The notes beneath the pieces were generated by a model. The model did not search any database and was not told the DNA's origin. It was given only the letters and a program-made list of their open reading frames with translations. From Chitinophagales bacterium (GTDB taxonomy: Bacteria > Bacteroidota > Bacteroidia > Chitinophagales > BACL12), in assembly GCA_019694895.1 (NCBI GenBank), contig JAIBBA010000010.1:1-46127 (forward strand): a DNA stretch of 46,127 nt. The letters run 5' to 3'. The translations under genes were made by a program, and so were the position numbers. Positions 1-10,300 of the stretch are shown here, one piece after another (position 1 is the first letter of the stretch; the number at the start of each line of letters is the position of its first letter).

Positions 1-1274
1 CCTTCAACAATAAATTCATCAAGTGCTCGCTGCATTTTTAAAATTACTTCCTGACGCGTACGTGCTTTACAAATGAGTTTCGCAATCATAGAATCGTAAT
101 ACTGCGGAATGGTATATCCGGCATACACATGTGTATCTACGCGAACACCATGTCCTTTCGGTGAGTGGAAACTGGTAATGCGTCCCGGACTTGGTGCAAA
201 GTTCCTTGAAGGATCTTCTGCATTGATGCGACATTCCATAGCGTGAAGTTCAGGGAAATAATTTTTTCCTGATATTTTCTCGCCCATGGCAATTTTTATT
301 TGTTCTTTGATAAGGTCGAAATCAACAACTTCTTCCGTTACAGGGTGTTCTACCTGAATACGGGTATTCATTTCCATGAAATAAAAGTTGCGATGTTTGT
401 CAGTTAGAAATTCTATGGTTCCTACACCTTCATATGCTATACTTTCTGCAGCTAAAACGGCAGCGTCACCCATTTTCTGACGCAATTTATCATCCATAAA
501 CGGTGAAGGGCTTTCTTCAACCAGCTTTTGGTGACGACGTTGAATAGAACAATCGCGTTCGCTGAGGTGACAAGCTTTGCCATATCGGTCACCTGCCACT
601 TGAATTTCAATGTGACGTGGTTCTTCGATATATTTTTCCATATAAAGGCCATCATTACTAAATGATGCTTTCGCCTCCATACTGGCAGTATTAAATGCAT
701 TTTCCACTTCACTTTCATTCCACACTATGCGCATGCCTTTTCCACCACCGCCGGCAGTAGCTTTCATGATTACCGGATAACCGATGCGTTTAGCTTGCTT
801 CTTAGCATCGGCTATATCTTTCAGCAATCCTTCGCTACCCGGAATTACCGGAACACCTGCTTTTTTCATCGTTTCCTTTGCAGTAATCTTATCACCCATT
901 TGGTGGATCTGCTCAGGCATTGGTCCGATGAATTTAATACCATACTTGGCACAAATTGCCGAGAACATCTCATTCTCACTTAAAAATCCATATCCCGGAT
1001 GTATAGCATCTGCATTGGTAATTTCTGCAGCAGCCATAATTTTAGGAATGTTCAGGTATGATTCTTTTGAAGATGGCGGACCGATACAAACTGCTTCATC
1101 AGCGAAACGAACAGGTAAACTGTCTTTATCGGCTGTAGAATAAACAGCTACGGTTTTAATACCCATCTCCTTCGCCGTACGAATAATACGCAGGGCGATC
1201 TCTCCGCGGTTGGCAATCAGGATCTTTTTAATGGGCCTGATCAATTCCTGCGGTTTACTGCTCTTTTTGGTCAT
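1..1274 (-). CDS. accC: Acetyl-CoA carboxylase biotin carboxylase subunit (partial, C-terminus off the left edge)
   Basis: Biotin carboxylase carries out the ATP-dependent carboxylation of biotin on AccB, the first half-reaction of malonyl-CoA synthesis for fatty acids. Translating the minus strand from the ATG at 1274 gives about 424 open codons to the window edge. The N-terminal motif [16 protein letters not shown] is typical of biotin carboxylases; then come [10 protein letters not shown], the ATP-grasp glycine loop [14 protein letters not shown], and [15 protein letters not shown], which carries catalytic-domain residues. Family members are usually 445-500 residues, so only the last few dozen residues are missing. 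accB lies immediately upstream (14-base gap), giving the usual accB-accC order. A short N-terminal extension ([14 protein letters not shown]) precedes the conserved start; an internal start is possible but I see no in-frame ATG closer to the motif. Confidence 0.96.
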   Translation of the reverse strand, partial: MTKKSSKPQELIRPIKKILIANRGEIALRIIRTAKEMGIKTVAVYSTADKDSLPVRFADEAVCIGPPSSKESYLNIPKIMAAAEITNADAIHPGYGFLSENEMFSAICAKYGIKFIGPMPEQIHQMGDKITAKETMKKAGVPVIPGSEGLLKDIADAKKQAKRIGYPVIMKATAGGGGKGMRIVWNESEVENAFNTASMEAKASFSNDGLYMEKYIEEPRHIEIQVAGDRYGKACHLSERDCSIQRRHQKLVEESPSPFMDDKLRQKMGDAAVLAAESIAYEGVGTIEFLTDKHRNFYFMEMNTRIQVEHPVTEEVVDFDLIKEQIKIAMGEKISGKNYFPELHAMECRINAEDPSRNFAPSPGRITSFHSPKGHGVRVDTHVYAGYTIPQYYDSMIAKLICKARTRQEVILKMQRALDEFIVE

Positions 1275-1288
1275 GCGAAAACCGTTTA

Positions 1289-1783
1289 TTATTTAGGCTC
1301 GATGAGGAATAAAGGCTGATCATATTCTACCGGTGAAGCATCGTCGGCAAGTATTTTCACCAAGCGACCACTTACTTCACTTTCGATCTCATTGAACAAT
1401 TTCATTGCTTCAATGATGCAGATCTTTGAACCTACAGAGATTTCATCTCCTACTTTAATAAATGCTTCTTTATCAGGGCCGGGTGAACGATAGAAAGTGC
1501 CCACCATTGGAGATTTAATCGTGATGGTATTACCACCTGTTGATTCAGCAGCATCGCTCTTTGTTTCAGCTGCAGCCATTTGTGGTTTTTCAGGTGCTGC
1601 ACTCATTTGAGGCATCATCACAGGCTGTTGCATCTGTGGCATCATCATAGGCGCCTGAACCATTGTGGTTGCAGCAAGCGCTGTTTTGATCTTGATGCGA
1701 AAATCTTGGTTTTCGATAGTGAGCTCAGCAACATTGTGCTTGTTCACCATTCTGATGAGCTCTTGAATTTCTTTAAAGTCCAT
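1289..1783 (-). CDS. accB: Acetyl-CoA carboxylase biotin carboxyl carrier protein
   Basis: AccB carries the biotin that shuttles CO2 between biotin carboxylase and carboxyltransferase. The 164-residue product has the usual plan: an N-terminal helical region (residues 1-34), a flexible linker, and a C-terminal biotinyl domain (about 86-164) with the motif EAMKLF, where K128 is the expected biotinylation site. The linker is unusually rich in Met, Gln and Pro (about residues 41-60) followed by an Ala/Lys/Glu stretch; Pro/Ala-rich linkers are normal but the Met bias is noticeable. It lies 5 bases downstream of efp and 14 bases upstream of accC, so the three are almost certainly co-transcribed. 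Confidence 0.97.
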   Translation of the reverse strand: MDFKEIQELIRMVNKHNVAELTIENQDFRIKIKTALAATTMVQAPMMMPQMQQPVMMPQMSAAPEKPQMAAAETKSDAAESTGGNTITIKSPMVGTFYRSPGPDKEAFIKVGDEISVGSKICIIEAMKLFNEIESEVSGRLVKILADDASPVEYDQPLFLIEPK

Positions 1784-1788
1784 ACGTG

Positions 1789-2352
1789 TTATTTTACGCG
1801 TTCAACATATTCAAATGTGCGGGTGTCGATTTTAATAACGTCACCTTCTTCTACAAACAACGGCACCTGAATGCGTGCGCCTGTTTCAACAGTGGCGTAT
1901 TTCATCGCGTTGGTGGCGGTATTCCCTTTCACCCCCGGTTCTGCAAATGTAACAGCTAAAATAATATGGGCAGGCAATTCGCAGAATAAAGGTTTCTCTG
2001 TGTCGGCATGAAACAGGATGTCGATCTCCTGGCCTTCCTTGAAAAACTCTTTTCCATCAACCATTTCGCCGTCTAAGGTCACCTGGTCGAAGGTCTCGTT
2101 GTTCATGAAGTGGTAACCTGTTTCATCGTTATACAAATACTGATAAGTGCGACGCTCAACCCTTACCGGATTGATGGTTGCACCTGATGGAAAGGTGTTT
2201 TCCAATACCCTTGCAGTGGTAAGGCTCCTGAGCTTGGTGCGCACAAATGCATTGCCCTTGCCGGGTTTTACGTGTTGGAAGTCGATAATCTGCCAGATGT
2301 CGTGGTTGAAATCGATACAAAGACCTTTTCTGATATCTGCTGTTGAAGCCAT
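1789..2352 (-). CDS. efp: Translation elongation factor P
   Basis: EF-P binds between the P and E sites of the ribosome and relieves stalling at consecutive prolines. The 187-residue length matches the family. The N-terminal KOW-like domain carries the loop VKPGKGNAFVR, in which K32 sits at the position modified by lysylation in some bacteria. Domain II contains YNDETGYHFMNNETF and the C-terminal OB domain ends GDVIKIDTRTFEYVERVK, very close to canonical EF-P. No modification enzymes (EpmA/EpmB or EarP) are visible here; whether K32 is modified cannot be told. It lies between fabH (107-base gap upstream) and accB (5-base gap downstream). Confidence 0.98.
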   Translation of the reverse strand: MASTADIRKGLCIDFNHDIWQIIDFQHVKPGKGNAFVRTKLRSLTTARVLENTFPSGATINPVRVERRTYQYLYNDETGYHFMNNETFDQVTLDGEMVDGKEFFKEGQEIDILFHADTEKPLFCELPAHIILAVTFAEPGVKGNTATNAMKYATVETGARIQVPLFVEEGDVIKIDTRTFEYVERVK

Positions 2353-2459
2353 ATTAAAATGATTGAGTGATTGCTTGTTTCAAAATGTCCCGCGTGAATT
2401 CTTCGCAGGTTATTATACCCATTCGCTTAGTATTGCTTAGCCGGCTTTTAATGTGCTTT

Positions 2460-3455
2460 TCAGCCGTTATAAGCCCATTTCACAAGGGTTGCACCCCAAG
2501 TGAATCCACCACCAAAGGCAGCTAACACAATATTATCGCCCTTTTTCAACTGCGGCTCCCATTCCCATAAACAAAGCGGGATGGTTCCGGCAGTAGTGTT
2601 GCCATATTTTTGAATATTAATCATGACCTTTTCTTTCGAAAGGCCCATGCGCTCTGCGGTTGCGTCGATAATACGCAAATTGGCCTGATGTGGTACCAAC
2701 CATGAAATATCATCGCTCTTCAGATTATTGCGTAACATGATCTCCTCCGCAGCATCAGCCATGTTTTTCACGGCGAATTTGAATACCGTTTTTCCCTCCT
2801 GATATACGGTATGCTCCATATTATCTACCGTCTCGTGACTGGCAGGCTTGAGAGAACCACCGGCTTTTTGGTGGAGGAAATGACGACCAGAGCCATCCGA
2901 TTTCAGCACCGCATCAGCAATGCCGTTACCGTCAGTGCTAGGTTCCAGCATCACAGCACCGGCGCCATCGCCAAAAATCACGCAAGTGGCACGATCGGTA
3001 TAGTTGATGATGCTCGACATCTTGTCGGCACCAACAACAACTACTTTCTTATACTTTCCTGATTCAATGAATTGGGCAGCTGTGGACAGGGCAAAAAGAA
3101 AGCCGCTGCATGCCGCGCTGATATCGTAGCTGAGAATATGATTACATCCCAGTTTATCACACGCAATATTGGCCGTAGCGGGGAATTGCATATCGGGCGT
3201 TGTAGTTGCCACAATAAGCATCTCGATATCACCGGCAGTGTTGCCCGTTTTAGCTAACAGACCTTTCACAGCCTCAACTACCATATCGCTGGTAGCCAGG
3301 CCCTCTCCTTTGAGGATACGGCGTTCGCTGATGCCTGTTCTGGTTAAGATCCACTCGTCGGTAGTATCTACCATGCGCTCCAATTCGGCATTGGTTAGCC
3401 GATATTCAGGAACATAGCCATACACACCTGTGATTGCTGCAAGGGTTTTCTGCAT
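2460..3455 (-). CDS. fabH: 3-oxoacyl-ACP synthase III
   Basis: FabH condenses a starter acyl-CoA with malonyl-ACP to begin fatty acid synthesis in the cytoplasm. The 331-residue protein has the full Cys-His-Asn catalytic triad: C116 in [12 protein letters not shown]256 in VPHQANLR and N286 in [10 protein letters not shown]. The N-terminal RTGISERR motif of the family is also present. It follows rpmF by 38 bases and precedes efp and accBC, so the operon combines translation and fatty acid initiation functions, a linkage (rpmF-fabH) widely seen in bacteria. Substrate preference (acetyl versus branched starters) cannot be read from the sequence. Confidence 0.97.
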   Translation of the reverse strand: MQKTLAAITGVYGYVPEYRLTNAELERMVDTTDEWILTRTGISERRILKGEGLATSDMVVEAVKGLLAKTGNTAGDIEMLIVATTTPDMQFPATANIACDKLGCNHILSYDISAACSGFLFALSTAAQFIESGKYKKVVVVGADKMSSIINYTDRATCVIFGDGAGAVMLEPSTDGNGIADAVLKSDGSGRHFLHQKAGGSLKPASHETVDNMEHTVYQEGKTVFKFAVKNMADAAEEIMLRNNLKSDDISWLVPHQANLRIIDATAERMGLSKEKVMINIQKYGNTTAGTIPLCLWEWEPQLKKGDNIVLAAFGGGFTWGATLVKWAYNG

Positions 3456-3493
3456 ACCTGGTTTAGCTTAATAAGGGGTTAGTCCCCAATATT

Positions 3494-3673
3494 TCAGGCT
3501 TTTTTCTCAATGGCGATCTTGCCTCTGTAAGAGCCGCATTCCGGGCATACACGGTGAGGTAATACCGGAGCGCCACAATTAGCACATGCTGAAACGTTAG
3601 GCATGTCAACTCCGTGGTGCGTCCTGCGCGACCTTGTCCTGGTTTTGGAATGGCGTCGTTTTGGATTTGGCAT
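3494..3673 (-). CDS. rpmF: Ribosomal protein bL32
   Basis: The minus strand from the ATG at 3673 encodes 59 residues beginning MPNPKRRHSKTRTRSRR, the hallmark basic N-terminus of bL32. Two CxxC pairs (CANC and CPEC) form the zinc ribbon, so this is the zinc-binding version of L32. The gene starts 11 bases after the DUF177 stop and is followed by fabH, the classic yceD-rpmF-fabH arrangement. Confidence 0.97.
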   Translation of the reverse strand: MPNPKRRHSKTRTRSRRTHHGVDMPNVSACANCGAPVLPHRVCPECGSYRGKIAIEKKA

Positions 3674-3684
3674 TGTATTCTGTT

Positions 3685-4230
3685 TTAATTGATATTCAAA
3701 TTATTCAATATATCCCATCTTGGATCCGGATCCGGACCTTTTTCATCCTGCGATCCTTCTTCTTCCTGCCCTAATAACTTTAAAATTTCAGGATCACAGC
3801 CCGGAACTCCTCCGGCCTTGTCGGGATGCGCTTTGAGCATAGGCACCGATAAGTGCACAAACTCATAAACCATCTCTGAAATATCCAGTATCGACTCACT
3901 GTCGGGAATCCAAACCACCTCCTCACTATCTACATCCTCCTCCCGCTTATCACCTAACTTCACATAAATGGTGTAATTACCATGAATAGGAAGGTCAAAT
4001 GGCTGTCCGCAGCGATCGCAATCGGTACTGATACTACCTGAAACATCAAAATTCAGAACAAAAAGTCGCTCTTTTTTATCCAGTGCGAGGTCGACAAATA
4101 CCTTCCCCTGCTGCACCTGACTCTCGGGAAAATGCCCGAAGAATACATCGTCCAACTCATAGTTGAAGTGGTGTACCCCTTGCTTCAACCCCACAAACGG
4201 GATTTCATATTCCCTCAGATCGTTCGCCAC
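3685..4230 (-). CDS. DUF177 / YceD-like protein
   Basis: The 181-residue protein matches the DUF177 (YceD) pattern: a central CDRCGQPF motif and an acidic C-terminal half with a DISEMVYEFVHLSVP segment. It sits directly upstream of rpmF, which is the position of yceD in many phyla; in other bacteria the family has been linked to 23S rRNA accumulation and ribosome assembly. The C-terminus is acidic and low in complexity (EEEGSQDEKGPDPDP) and may be disordered. It is the first gene of the minus-strand operon running to accC, and a TAnnTTTG promoter element lies 20 bases upstream of the start. The exact molecular role is not established from this sequence. Confidence 0.9.
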   Translation of the reverse strand: MANDLREYEIPFVGLKQGVHHFNYELDDVFFGHFPESQVQQGKVFVDLALDKKERLFVLNFDVSGSISTDCDRCGQPFDLPIHGNYTIYVKLGDKREEDVDSEEVVWIPDSESILDISEMVYEFVHLSVPMLKAHPDKAGGVPGCDPEILKLLGQEEEGSQDEKGPDPDPRWDILNNLNIN

Positions 4231-4249
4231 CGGATTCTTAAAAAGCGAA

Positions 4250-4257
4250 CAAAGGTA
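4250..4257 (-). promoter_or_regulatory. Bacteroidota -7 promoter element for the DUF177-rpmF-fabH-efp-accBC operon
   Basis: The minus strand reads TACCTTTG, a perfect match to TAnnTTTG, with its 3' end 19 bases before the DUF177 start codon. No clear TTG -33 box is found at the 19-21 base spacing (TTCC is there instead). Position and match support the call; activity is inferred. Confidence 0.6.
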
Positions 4258-4356
4258 GGGAAGTTTTCCGAAGATTGGAAGCCTTCCTAACAGGTATTTG
4301 AAGATAAATACCCTTTAAAATTTACTCAAATGAAGGTTTTTTCACCCCAAACTGCC

Positions 4357-5415
4357 TTAAGCGCCTCTTTCACTGGCAACTTCCGTGCGTTTCAAAGGGT
4401 TGGCAGTGATCTCATGATATACTTTGCGACTGCGAACAATATCTACGGCTGTAAATATAGCCTGAAGCATGCTCTCAGCAGAAGCCTCATTCTTGCCTGC
4501 GATATCAAAGGCTGTTCCGTGATCTGGTGATGTTCTCACAAATGGAAGTCCCGCAGTAAAGTTCACCCCGCCGCCAAAACTCAGACTCTTGAACCCTACA
4601 AGTCCCTGGTCGTGATACATGGCTAAAATCGCATCAAAGTGCTGGTATTGCCCGCTTCCAAAGAAACCATCGGCACTAAATGGCCCGGTTACAAACATTT
4701 TCTTTTCCTGAGCTGCCTTGATAGCCGGAATAATAATATTGCTCTCTTCAGCACCCAAAGTTCCACTGTCGCCGGCATGTGGATTCAACCCTAAAACCGC
4801 GATGCGCGGACCTGTTGACGCAAAATCCTGCTTCAGGCTGTGATGAATGATCTCCAGTTTTCTGAGCAAGCCTTCCTTAGTTAAGGCTGAAGCTACATCC
4901 TTCACCGGAATATGTCCTGTTGCCAATCCAACGCGCAGATCGCCTTGCATGAGTAACATAACACTTTCGCTTTCAGGTGCTTTTGCATTAAAATATTCGG
5001 TATGGCCGGGGTAATTGAAGCCTATGGATTGTAGATTGTGTTTGTTGATGGGGGCCGTTACAATGGCATCAAGCTGTCCTTTCAACAGATCATTGGTAGC
5101 TGCCTCCAATGATGTTAGTGCTACACGCGCTCCGGTTTCATTTTCCTGTCCGGGCATAATCATCACCTCTTGTGTAATACAATTAATGATGTTCACCGCC
5201 TTAGCATTAGCCTGATCGGCACTGTTAATTGTTGTATAACTCAAGCCTTCGAGATTGAAGAGCTTTTTATAAAAAGAAATGATCCTGTTCGATCCATAGA
5301 TCACAGGTGTACATAAACCAAGCATTCGCTTATCTTCCAATGCCTTAATCACCACTTCAGGGCCTATACCGTTCACATCACCCAACGTAAAGCCGATTCT
5401 GATCCTATTTTCCAT
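4357..5415 (-). CDS. pdxA: 4-hydroxythreonine-4-phosphate dehydrogenase
   Basis: PdxA oxidises 4-phosphohydroxy-L-threonine in the DXP-dependent pathway to pyridoxal phosphate (vitamin B6). The 352-residue length fits the family. Recognisable motifs are TLGDVNGIGPEV at the N-terminus, TAPINKHNL, LNPHAGDSGTLG with a metal-ligand histidine, AMYHDQGL with a second metal-ligand histidine, and HGTAFDIAG near the end. It is divergent from rsmA across a 104-base region that contains a promoter element for each direction. A 126-base gap separates it from the downstream DUF177 gene, which has its own promoter element. Confidence 0.97.
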   Translation of the reverse strand: MENRIRIGFTLGDVNGIGPEVVIKALEDKRMLGLCTPVIYGSNRIISFYKKLFNLEGLSYTTINSADQANAKAVNIINCITQEVMIMPGQENETGARVALTSLEAATNDLLKGQLDAIVTAPINKHNLQSIGFNYPGHTEYFNAKAPESESVMLLMQGDLRVGLATGHIPVKDVASALTKEGLLRKLEIIHHSLKQDFASTGPRIAVLGLNPHAGDSGTLGAEESNIIIPAIKAAQEKKMFVTGPFSADGFFGSGQYQHFDAILAMYHDQGLVGFKSLSFGGGVNFTAGLPFVRTSPDHGTAFDIAGKNEASAESMLQAIFTAVDIVRSRKVYHEITANPLKRTEVASERGA

Positions 5416-5425
5416 AATCCTTTCA

Positions 5426-5433
5426 CAAAAGTA
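5426..5433 (-). promoter_or_regulatory. Candidate -7 promoter element for pdxA
   Basis: The minus strand reads TACTTTTG, matching TAnnTTTG, with its 3' end 10 bases before the pdxA start codon. This would leave a very short leader. No good -33 TTG box is seen at the expected spacing. Confidence 0.4.
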
Positions 5434-5480
5434 AGCATTTCAAAACGGTATAGTGCACACTCTTTCACGTTGCCGGCCAT

Positions 5481-5488
5481 TACATTTG
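5481..5488 (+). promoter_or_regulatory. Candidate -7 promoter element for rsmA
   Basis: TACATTTG matches TAnnTTTG and ends 31 bases before the rsmA start. No TTG lies 19-21 bases upstream. A near match, TAATATTG, lies at 5501-5508, so the exact element is uncertain. Confidence 0.4.
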
Positions 5489-5519
5489 AAACATTACCTC
5501 TAATATTGCATTTGCAATA

Positions 5520-6293
5520 ATGGGATTTCAACACAACAAATCATTTGGTCAACATTTTCTAAAACAACCTGAAACCGCAGGTCGTATTGTTGAAGCTTTG
5601 TCGCCACTGCCTGAACAAATTCCCATTCTTGAAATTGGTCCCGGCTTAGGTATTCTTACAAAGTTTTTATTGCAAACGGAACATCCCATTTATTGCAGTG
5701 AGATCGATCATCGAATTATCGCTTTTCTTAAAGAAAAATTACTGATGCCATCAGATCATATTTTGGAAGGCGATTTTCTGCGACTCGATATCAGGAAATA
5801 TTTTCAACAGCCTTTAGCGGTAATAGGCAATTTTCCATATAATATTTCTTCACAAATATTATTTGTCGTACTTGATGTGATGGAGCTTGTACCTGTTGTG
5901 GTGGGCATGTTTCAGCGCGAAATGGCACAGCGTGTTACAGCAGATCATGGCAATAAAGATTATGGCATTATCAGTGTATTGATACAAACATGGTACGATA
6001 CCGAATACCTTTTTGAATTACCGCCCGATGCATTTGATCCACCACCCAAAGTGCATTCTGCTGTGATCAAATTAAGGCGGAAACAAGTAGCTCCTGATGT
6101 TGACCCAAAGGCATTAAAAAATGTTGTGAAAACAGCTTTTAATCAGCGCAGAAAAAAATTGTCGAATGCACTATCAGGTATTCCCAATGCTGTTCCTGTT
6201 TTACATCAACTTAATTTTGCAGGCAAGCGTGCTGAGGAATTAAGCGTCTCTGAATTTTTGACCCTTACAAAAGCGATTCAAGCAGCAAAATAA
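5520..6293 (+). CDS. rsmA: 16S rRNA (adenine1518/1519-N6)-dimethyltransferase
   Basis: RsmA (KsgA) dimethylates two adjacent adenines in helix 45 of 16S rRNA late in 30S assembly, using S-adenosylmethionine. The 257-residue protein begins HNKSFGQHFLKQ, the family's N-terminal signature, followed by the SAM-binding motif EIGPGLGILT and the catalytic motif GNFPYNISSQI (an NFPY version of NLPY). The C-terminal domain contains FNQRRKKLSNAL, also typical. It starts a plus-strand pair with the hydroxyacid dehydrogenase, whose ATG begins 2 bases after the rsmA stop. Confidence 0.97.
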   Translation: MGFQHNKSFGQHFLKQPETAGRIVEALSPLPEQIPILEIGPGLGILTKFLLQTEHPIYCSEIDHRIIAFLKEKLLMPSDHILEGDFLRLDIRKYFQQPLAVIGNFPYNISSQILFVVLDVMELVPVVVGMFQREMAQRVTADHGNKDYGIISVLIQTWYDTEYLFELPPDAFDPPPKVHSAVIKLRRKQVAPDVDPKALKNVVKTAFNQRRKKLSNALSGIPNAVPVLHQLNFAGKRAEELSVSEFLTLTKAIQAAK

Positions 6294-6294
6294 T

Positions 6295-7245
6295 ATGGCA
6301 AAGAAACGCGTGATTATTACTGACTACCTGCATAGTTATCTGGCCGACTGGTTGCATTCACAAGGCTATCAGGTCGATGTGCAGCCTGACATTACAAATG
6401 AGGGGCTTGCGGAGGTCATTGACAATTACCATGGATTAGCATTGAGCACCAAAATCAAGGTCACACCCACCCTTATCGACAAGGCCACTCAACTCGAATT
6501 CATAGCCAGAGCCGGAAGTGGAATGGAAAATATTGATGTGGCCTATGCAAAGAGTAAGGGTATTCATGTAGTTAACAGTCCTGAAGGCAATGCCAATGCT
6601 GTTGCAGAACATGCACTGGGACTGCTTTTAAGCGTATTGAACAATATTTCCCGTGCCGATCGCGATATCCGTGCCGGTGTATGGCAACGCGAAGAAAATC
6701 GAGGTTTTGAGCTCATGGGTCGTACGGTGGGCATTATAGGCTATGGTCATACCGGTAGCGCCTTTGCCCAAAAACTGCGCGGGATGGGGGTTTATGTGCT
6801 TGCTCATGATAAGTATATTGCAGGTTTTGGCGATGAAAATGTTGAGGAAGTAAGCATGGAACAGATACAATTGGAATGTGATGTCATCAGTTTTCACCTG
6901 CCCTTGAATCCGGAAACCATGCACTATTGCAATGCGGCCTTCCTGGCAAAATGTCGCCCGGGCATATGGCTGATAAACACCTCCAGAGGAAAAATTGTCA
7001 ACACCTCCGATCTCATGGAGGCACTCGACAGCGGGAAGGTGCGAGGGGCAGGTCTCGATGTATTCGAAAATGAGCAATTCTATACATTGGCAGGCAAGGA
7101 TAAGGAGCAGATGGAGGAATTGTGTCGCCGACAAAATATTGTCCTTACTCCGCACGTTGCAGGATGGACGGTAGAATCGTATCTTAAATTGTCCAAAATA
7201 TTAGCCGAAAAGCTTGGGGCACTAGGGTTATCGGCTACCATGTGA
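6295..7245 (+). CDS. D-2-hydroxyacid dehydrogenase (phosphoglycerate-dehydrogenase-like)
   Basis: This 316-residue protein belongs to the NAD(P)-dependent D-isomer-specific 2-hydroxyacid dehydrogenases. The Rossmann fold is marked by GYGHTG (residues 149-154), and the catalytic residues are all in place: R231 in NTSRGKIV, E260 in DVFENE and H287 in TPHVAG. There is no C-terminal ACT or ASB domain, so it is not a full-length regulated SerA; short Bacteroidota members are often annotated as phosphoglycerate dehydrogenases, but hydroxypyruvate or glyoxylate reduction is equally possible. The gene follows rsmA with a 1-base gap, so it is probably translated from the same message. Substrate is not resolved. 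Confidence 0.88.
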   Translation: MAKKRVIITDYLHSYLADWLHSQGYQVDVQPDITNEGLAEVIDNYHGLALSTKIKVTPTLIDKATQLEFIARAGSGMENIDVAYAKSKGIHVVNSPEGNANAVAEHALGLLLSVLNNISRADRDIRAGVWQREENRGFELMGRTVGIIGYGHTGSAFAQKLRGMGVYVLAHDKYIAGFGDENVEEVSMEQIQLECDVISFHLPLNPETMHYCNAAFLAKCRPGIWLINTSRGKIVNTSDLMEALDSGKVRGAGLDVFENEQFYTLAGKDKEQMEELCRRQNIVLTPHVAGWTVESYLKLSKILAEKLGALGLSATM

Positions 7246-7300
7246 CCTAAATATGAAGTTATTGTGACGAGGTTATGACGCACATATAAATTCCTTCCAC

Positions 7301-7308
7301 TACCTTTG
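7301..7308 (+). promoter_or_regulatory. Candidate -7 promoter element for the outer-membrane trio
   Basis: TACCTTTG, a perfect TAnnTTTG match, lies in the 123-base gap upstream of the TonB receptor gene, 60 bases before its start codon. A -33 TTG at standard spacing is not obvious. The remainder of the gap shows no other signal. Confidence 0.5.
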
Positions 7309-7368
7309 TTTTCAATTATTTACATATTTTAGCGACTCTTAACACAATTTAAATAAACATTTCGGTCT

Positions 7369-10300
7369 ATGAATAAACTCCTTTACGCACTCGTCGTACT
7401 AGTATTGTGTGTGGGATCTGCAGCAGCGCAGTCCGGTGAGATCCAGGGAAAGGTAACCAACGACAAAAGCGAAGGTATTCCCTTTGCCAACGTAGTTGTT
7501 TACAAGAACGGGGTTCTCCAAACCGGTGCTACCACCGACTTTGACGGTAAGTATTCAATTCCGGCGCTCGAACCGGGAACTTACGAGGTTGAAGCTTCTT
7601 ATGTTGGTTTGAAACAAAGGTTGACAGGCATTACGGTATCTCAAGGTATCGTCTTTTTGCCGGATATCGTTTTGAGCGAGCAAGTGCTTCAAACGGTAGT
7701 CGTGAAATATCAGGCACCATTGGTTGATAAAGGAAATACCAGCACAGGCGGGGTAGTTACGAAGGAGGATATCCAAAAGATCGCCACCCGTAACGTTACC
7801 TCCATCGCTGCAACAAAAGAAGGTGTATACCAGAGTGATGAAGGTGGCGGCTTGAACATCAAAGGTTCACGCGGCGATGCTACCGAATATATCATCGATG
7901 GTGTACGTGTATCAGGATCACTGAAATTGCCTCAAGATGCTATCGAACAGCTCGAGGTTATCACCGGTGGTGTTGACCCTAAATATGGTGACGCAACAGG
8001 TGGTTTCATCACCATCACCACAAGAGGTCCTGCCAAAGATTATAATGGAAGTATCGAGTTGGCATCAAGCCAGTATCTCGATGATTACGGATATAACCTT
8101 GCTTCATTATTCCTGACCGGTCCTTTTATCGTAAAAAATAAAGGCACTGATTCTGCAGTAGCTAAATTTGGCTTCTTCCTTGCAGGTGAGCTCGAAATGG
8201 AAAAAGATCCTGATCCATCGGCTACTGATGTTTGGGCAGTTAAGGGTGATGTGATGCAAAGTCTTATCGACGACCCTCTGCGTCCTTCAGTAACAGGCGC
8301 CGGCTTCAATAAAAATTCTGAATTCATCACTAAAGATGATCTTGAAACTATTGGTGCACGCGACAATGTAAATAACTACGGACTTTCATTGAACTCAAAA
8401 CTGGATTATAAATTCAGTAAGAATACTAATCTTCAGTTAGGATTGTCATGGCGTAAATTCCATGCTAATACTTATTCAAGAAACTTCGCATTATTTAATG
8501 CAGAAAATAATCCGGTTGATGATCAAAATACTTACCGCGGTTATCTTCGTTTTACCCAGCGCTTTCCTGAAAAACGCAGCGTTGATAATAAAGAATCAGT
8601 TGTTGGTAATGCATATTACAGCATCCAGCTCGATTACACCAAATTCCAATCTAGTCGTCAAGATGCAGACCATGGCATGAATCCATTTGCTTATGGTTAC
8701 ATCGGACAATTCAATACTTATAAAGCACCGGTATATTTTTATACCACTGATGAGACTACCGGTCTTACTGGATGGGTGCTTGCAGGTTATGCCGATACGC
8801 TGGTAGAATTTACTCCCGGTGAAGCAAACCCTGCACTCGCAGAATATACTACAGAATATATCAATGGTAGCGCATTGCCTCCATCAAGCCTTTTTGATAT
8901 TCAGTTAGGTGGTGGTTTATTAAATGGTGATGCATCAAACCTGTTCCTTTCTACTTATAATATGTGGTGGAACTATGGTGTGCCTTGGTTCAACTACAGC
9001 AAATCTGATGACGACCAATATAGCCTCAACTTTGCTGCCGCACTCGACCTTAAAAATCCAAAATCTAAAAAAGTTGGGAAACACAGTATAGAATTCGGTT
9101 TTGAATTCCAACAACGTGTTGAACGTTTTTATGGCGTTAACCCAATTGGTTTGTGGACCATTGCACGTCAGTTGACAAACAAACACATTCTCACTTTAGA
9201 TACTGATAATCCAATTTTATTGATCGATGGTGAGCAATACACTTACGATCAATATCTCAGCAATCCTGATTTGTATTTTGGTGAATTTGATACCATCACA
9301 TACAATCGTTTGAGCCTTGCTAATGATCAAGCTTATTTCGATGCGCATCTTCGCGATAAACTAAATAGCATGGGTTATGCTGTTGGCGATCTTGATTATA
9401 TCAATATCGATAATTTACCACTCGATGTTTTTGATCTTAATTTATTCAGCGCCGATGAATTACTCAATCAGGGTTCTTCACTGGTGTTCTATAATGGTTA
9501 TGATTATTTAGGTAATGCTCAAACAGGAACAGTTTCCTTCAACGACTTCTTTACGCAGGAAGACGATAATGGAGTTAAAACACGTCCAATCGATGCGTTC
9601 CGTCCTGTGTATACAGCAGGTTATATTCAAGACCGCTTCAATTTCAACGATATCGTATTCCGCGTAGGTGTGCGTGTTGACCGTTACGATGCAAACCGCA
9701 AAGTGTTGATCGATAAATATTCTATATATGATGTTTACAGCACTGCTGAAGTTGATGGTTCATTGAACCCGAATGGCAACCATCCCGGAAATATTGGTCA
9801 AGACTATGTTGTTTACGTTGATGACTTTAACTCTCCTTCACCAACTATTCTTGGTTATCGTGATGAAGATACCTGGTTTAATGCCGATGGCGAAGAAGTA
9901 ACTGACCCTAACGTAATTGCTGTTACATCTTCAACTGGTACTATCACACCATATGTAGTAGATCCTGATGCCGATATTAAAGATGCTAATTATGATCCGA
10001 ATTCATCATTCGAAGATTATACTCCGCAGATTACTATCATGCCTCGTATCGCATTCTCTTTCCCTATTTCTAAAGTGGAAGATCGTGAGGCATTGTTCTT
10101 TGCTCACTATGATATCTTAACTCAGCGTCCTCCAACAGGAACAACAACAACACCTGCCGATTATTATTTCTTCCTAGAAAATGCAGGCGCATTGTTGGAT
10201 AACCCTGATTTGAAACCAGAAAAAACAATCGACTACCAAGTTGGTTTCCAACAACAGTTGTCTACTTCATCTGTAATCAAAATATCAGCATTCTACAAAG

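Noticed and set aside
784..1143. A 119-codon plus-strand open frame
   Set aside because: It is antisense to accC, whose protein is clearly conserved through the whole stretch.
4293..4312. Hairpin GGTATTT/AAATACC between pdxA and the DUF177 gene as a terminator
   Set aside because: On the minus strand the 7-bp stem is not followed by a T tract, so I did not call it.
6628..7155. A 175-codon minus-strand open frame
   Set aside because: It lies fully inside the hydroxyacid dehydrogenase gene, whose catalytic residues are all conserved on the plus strand.
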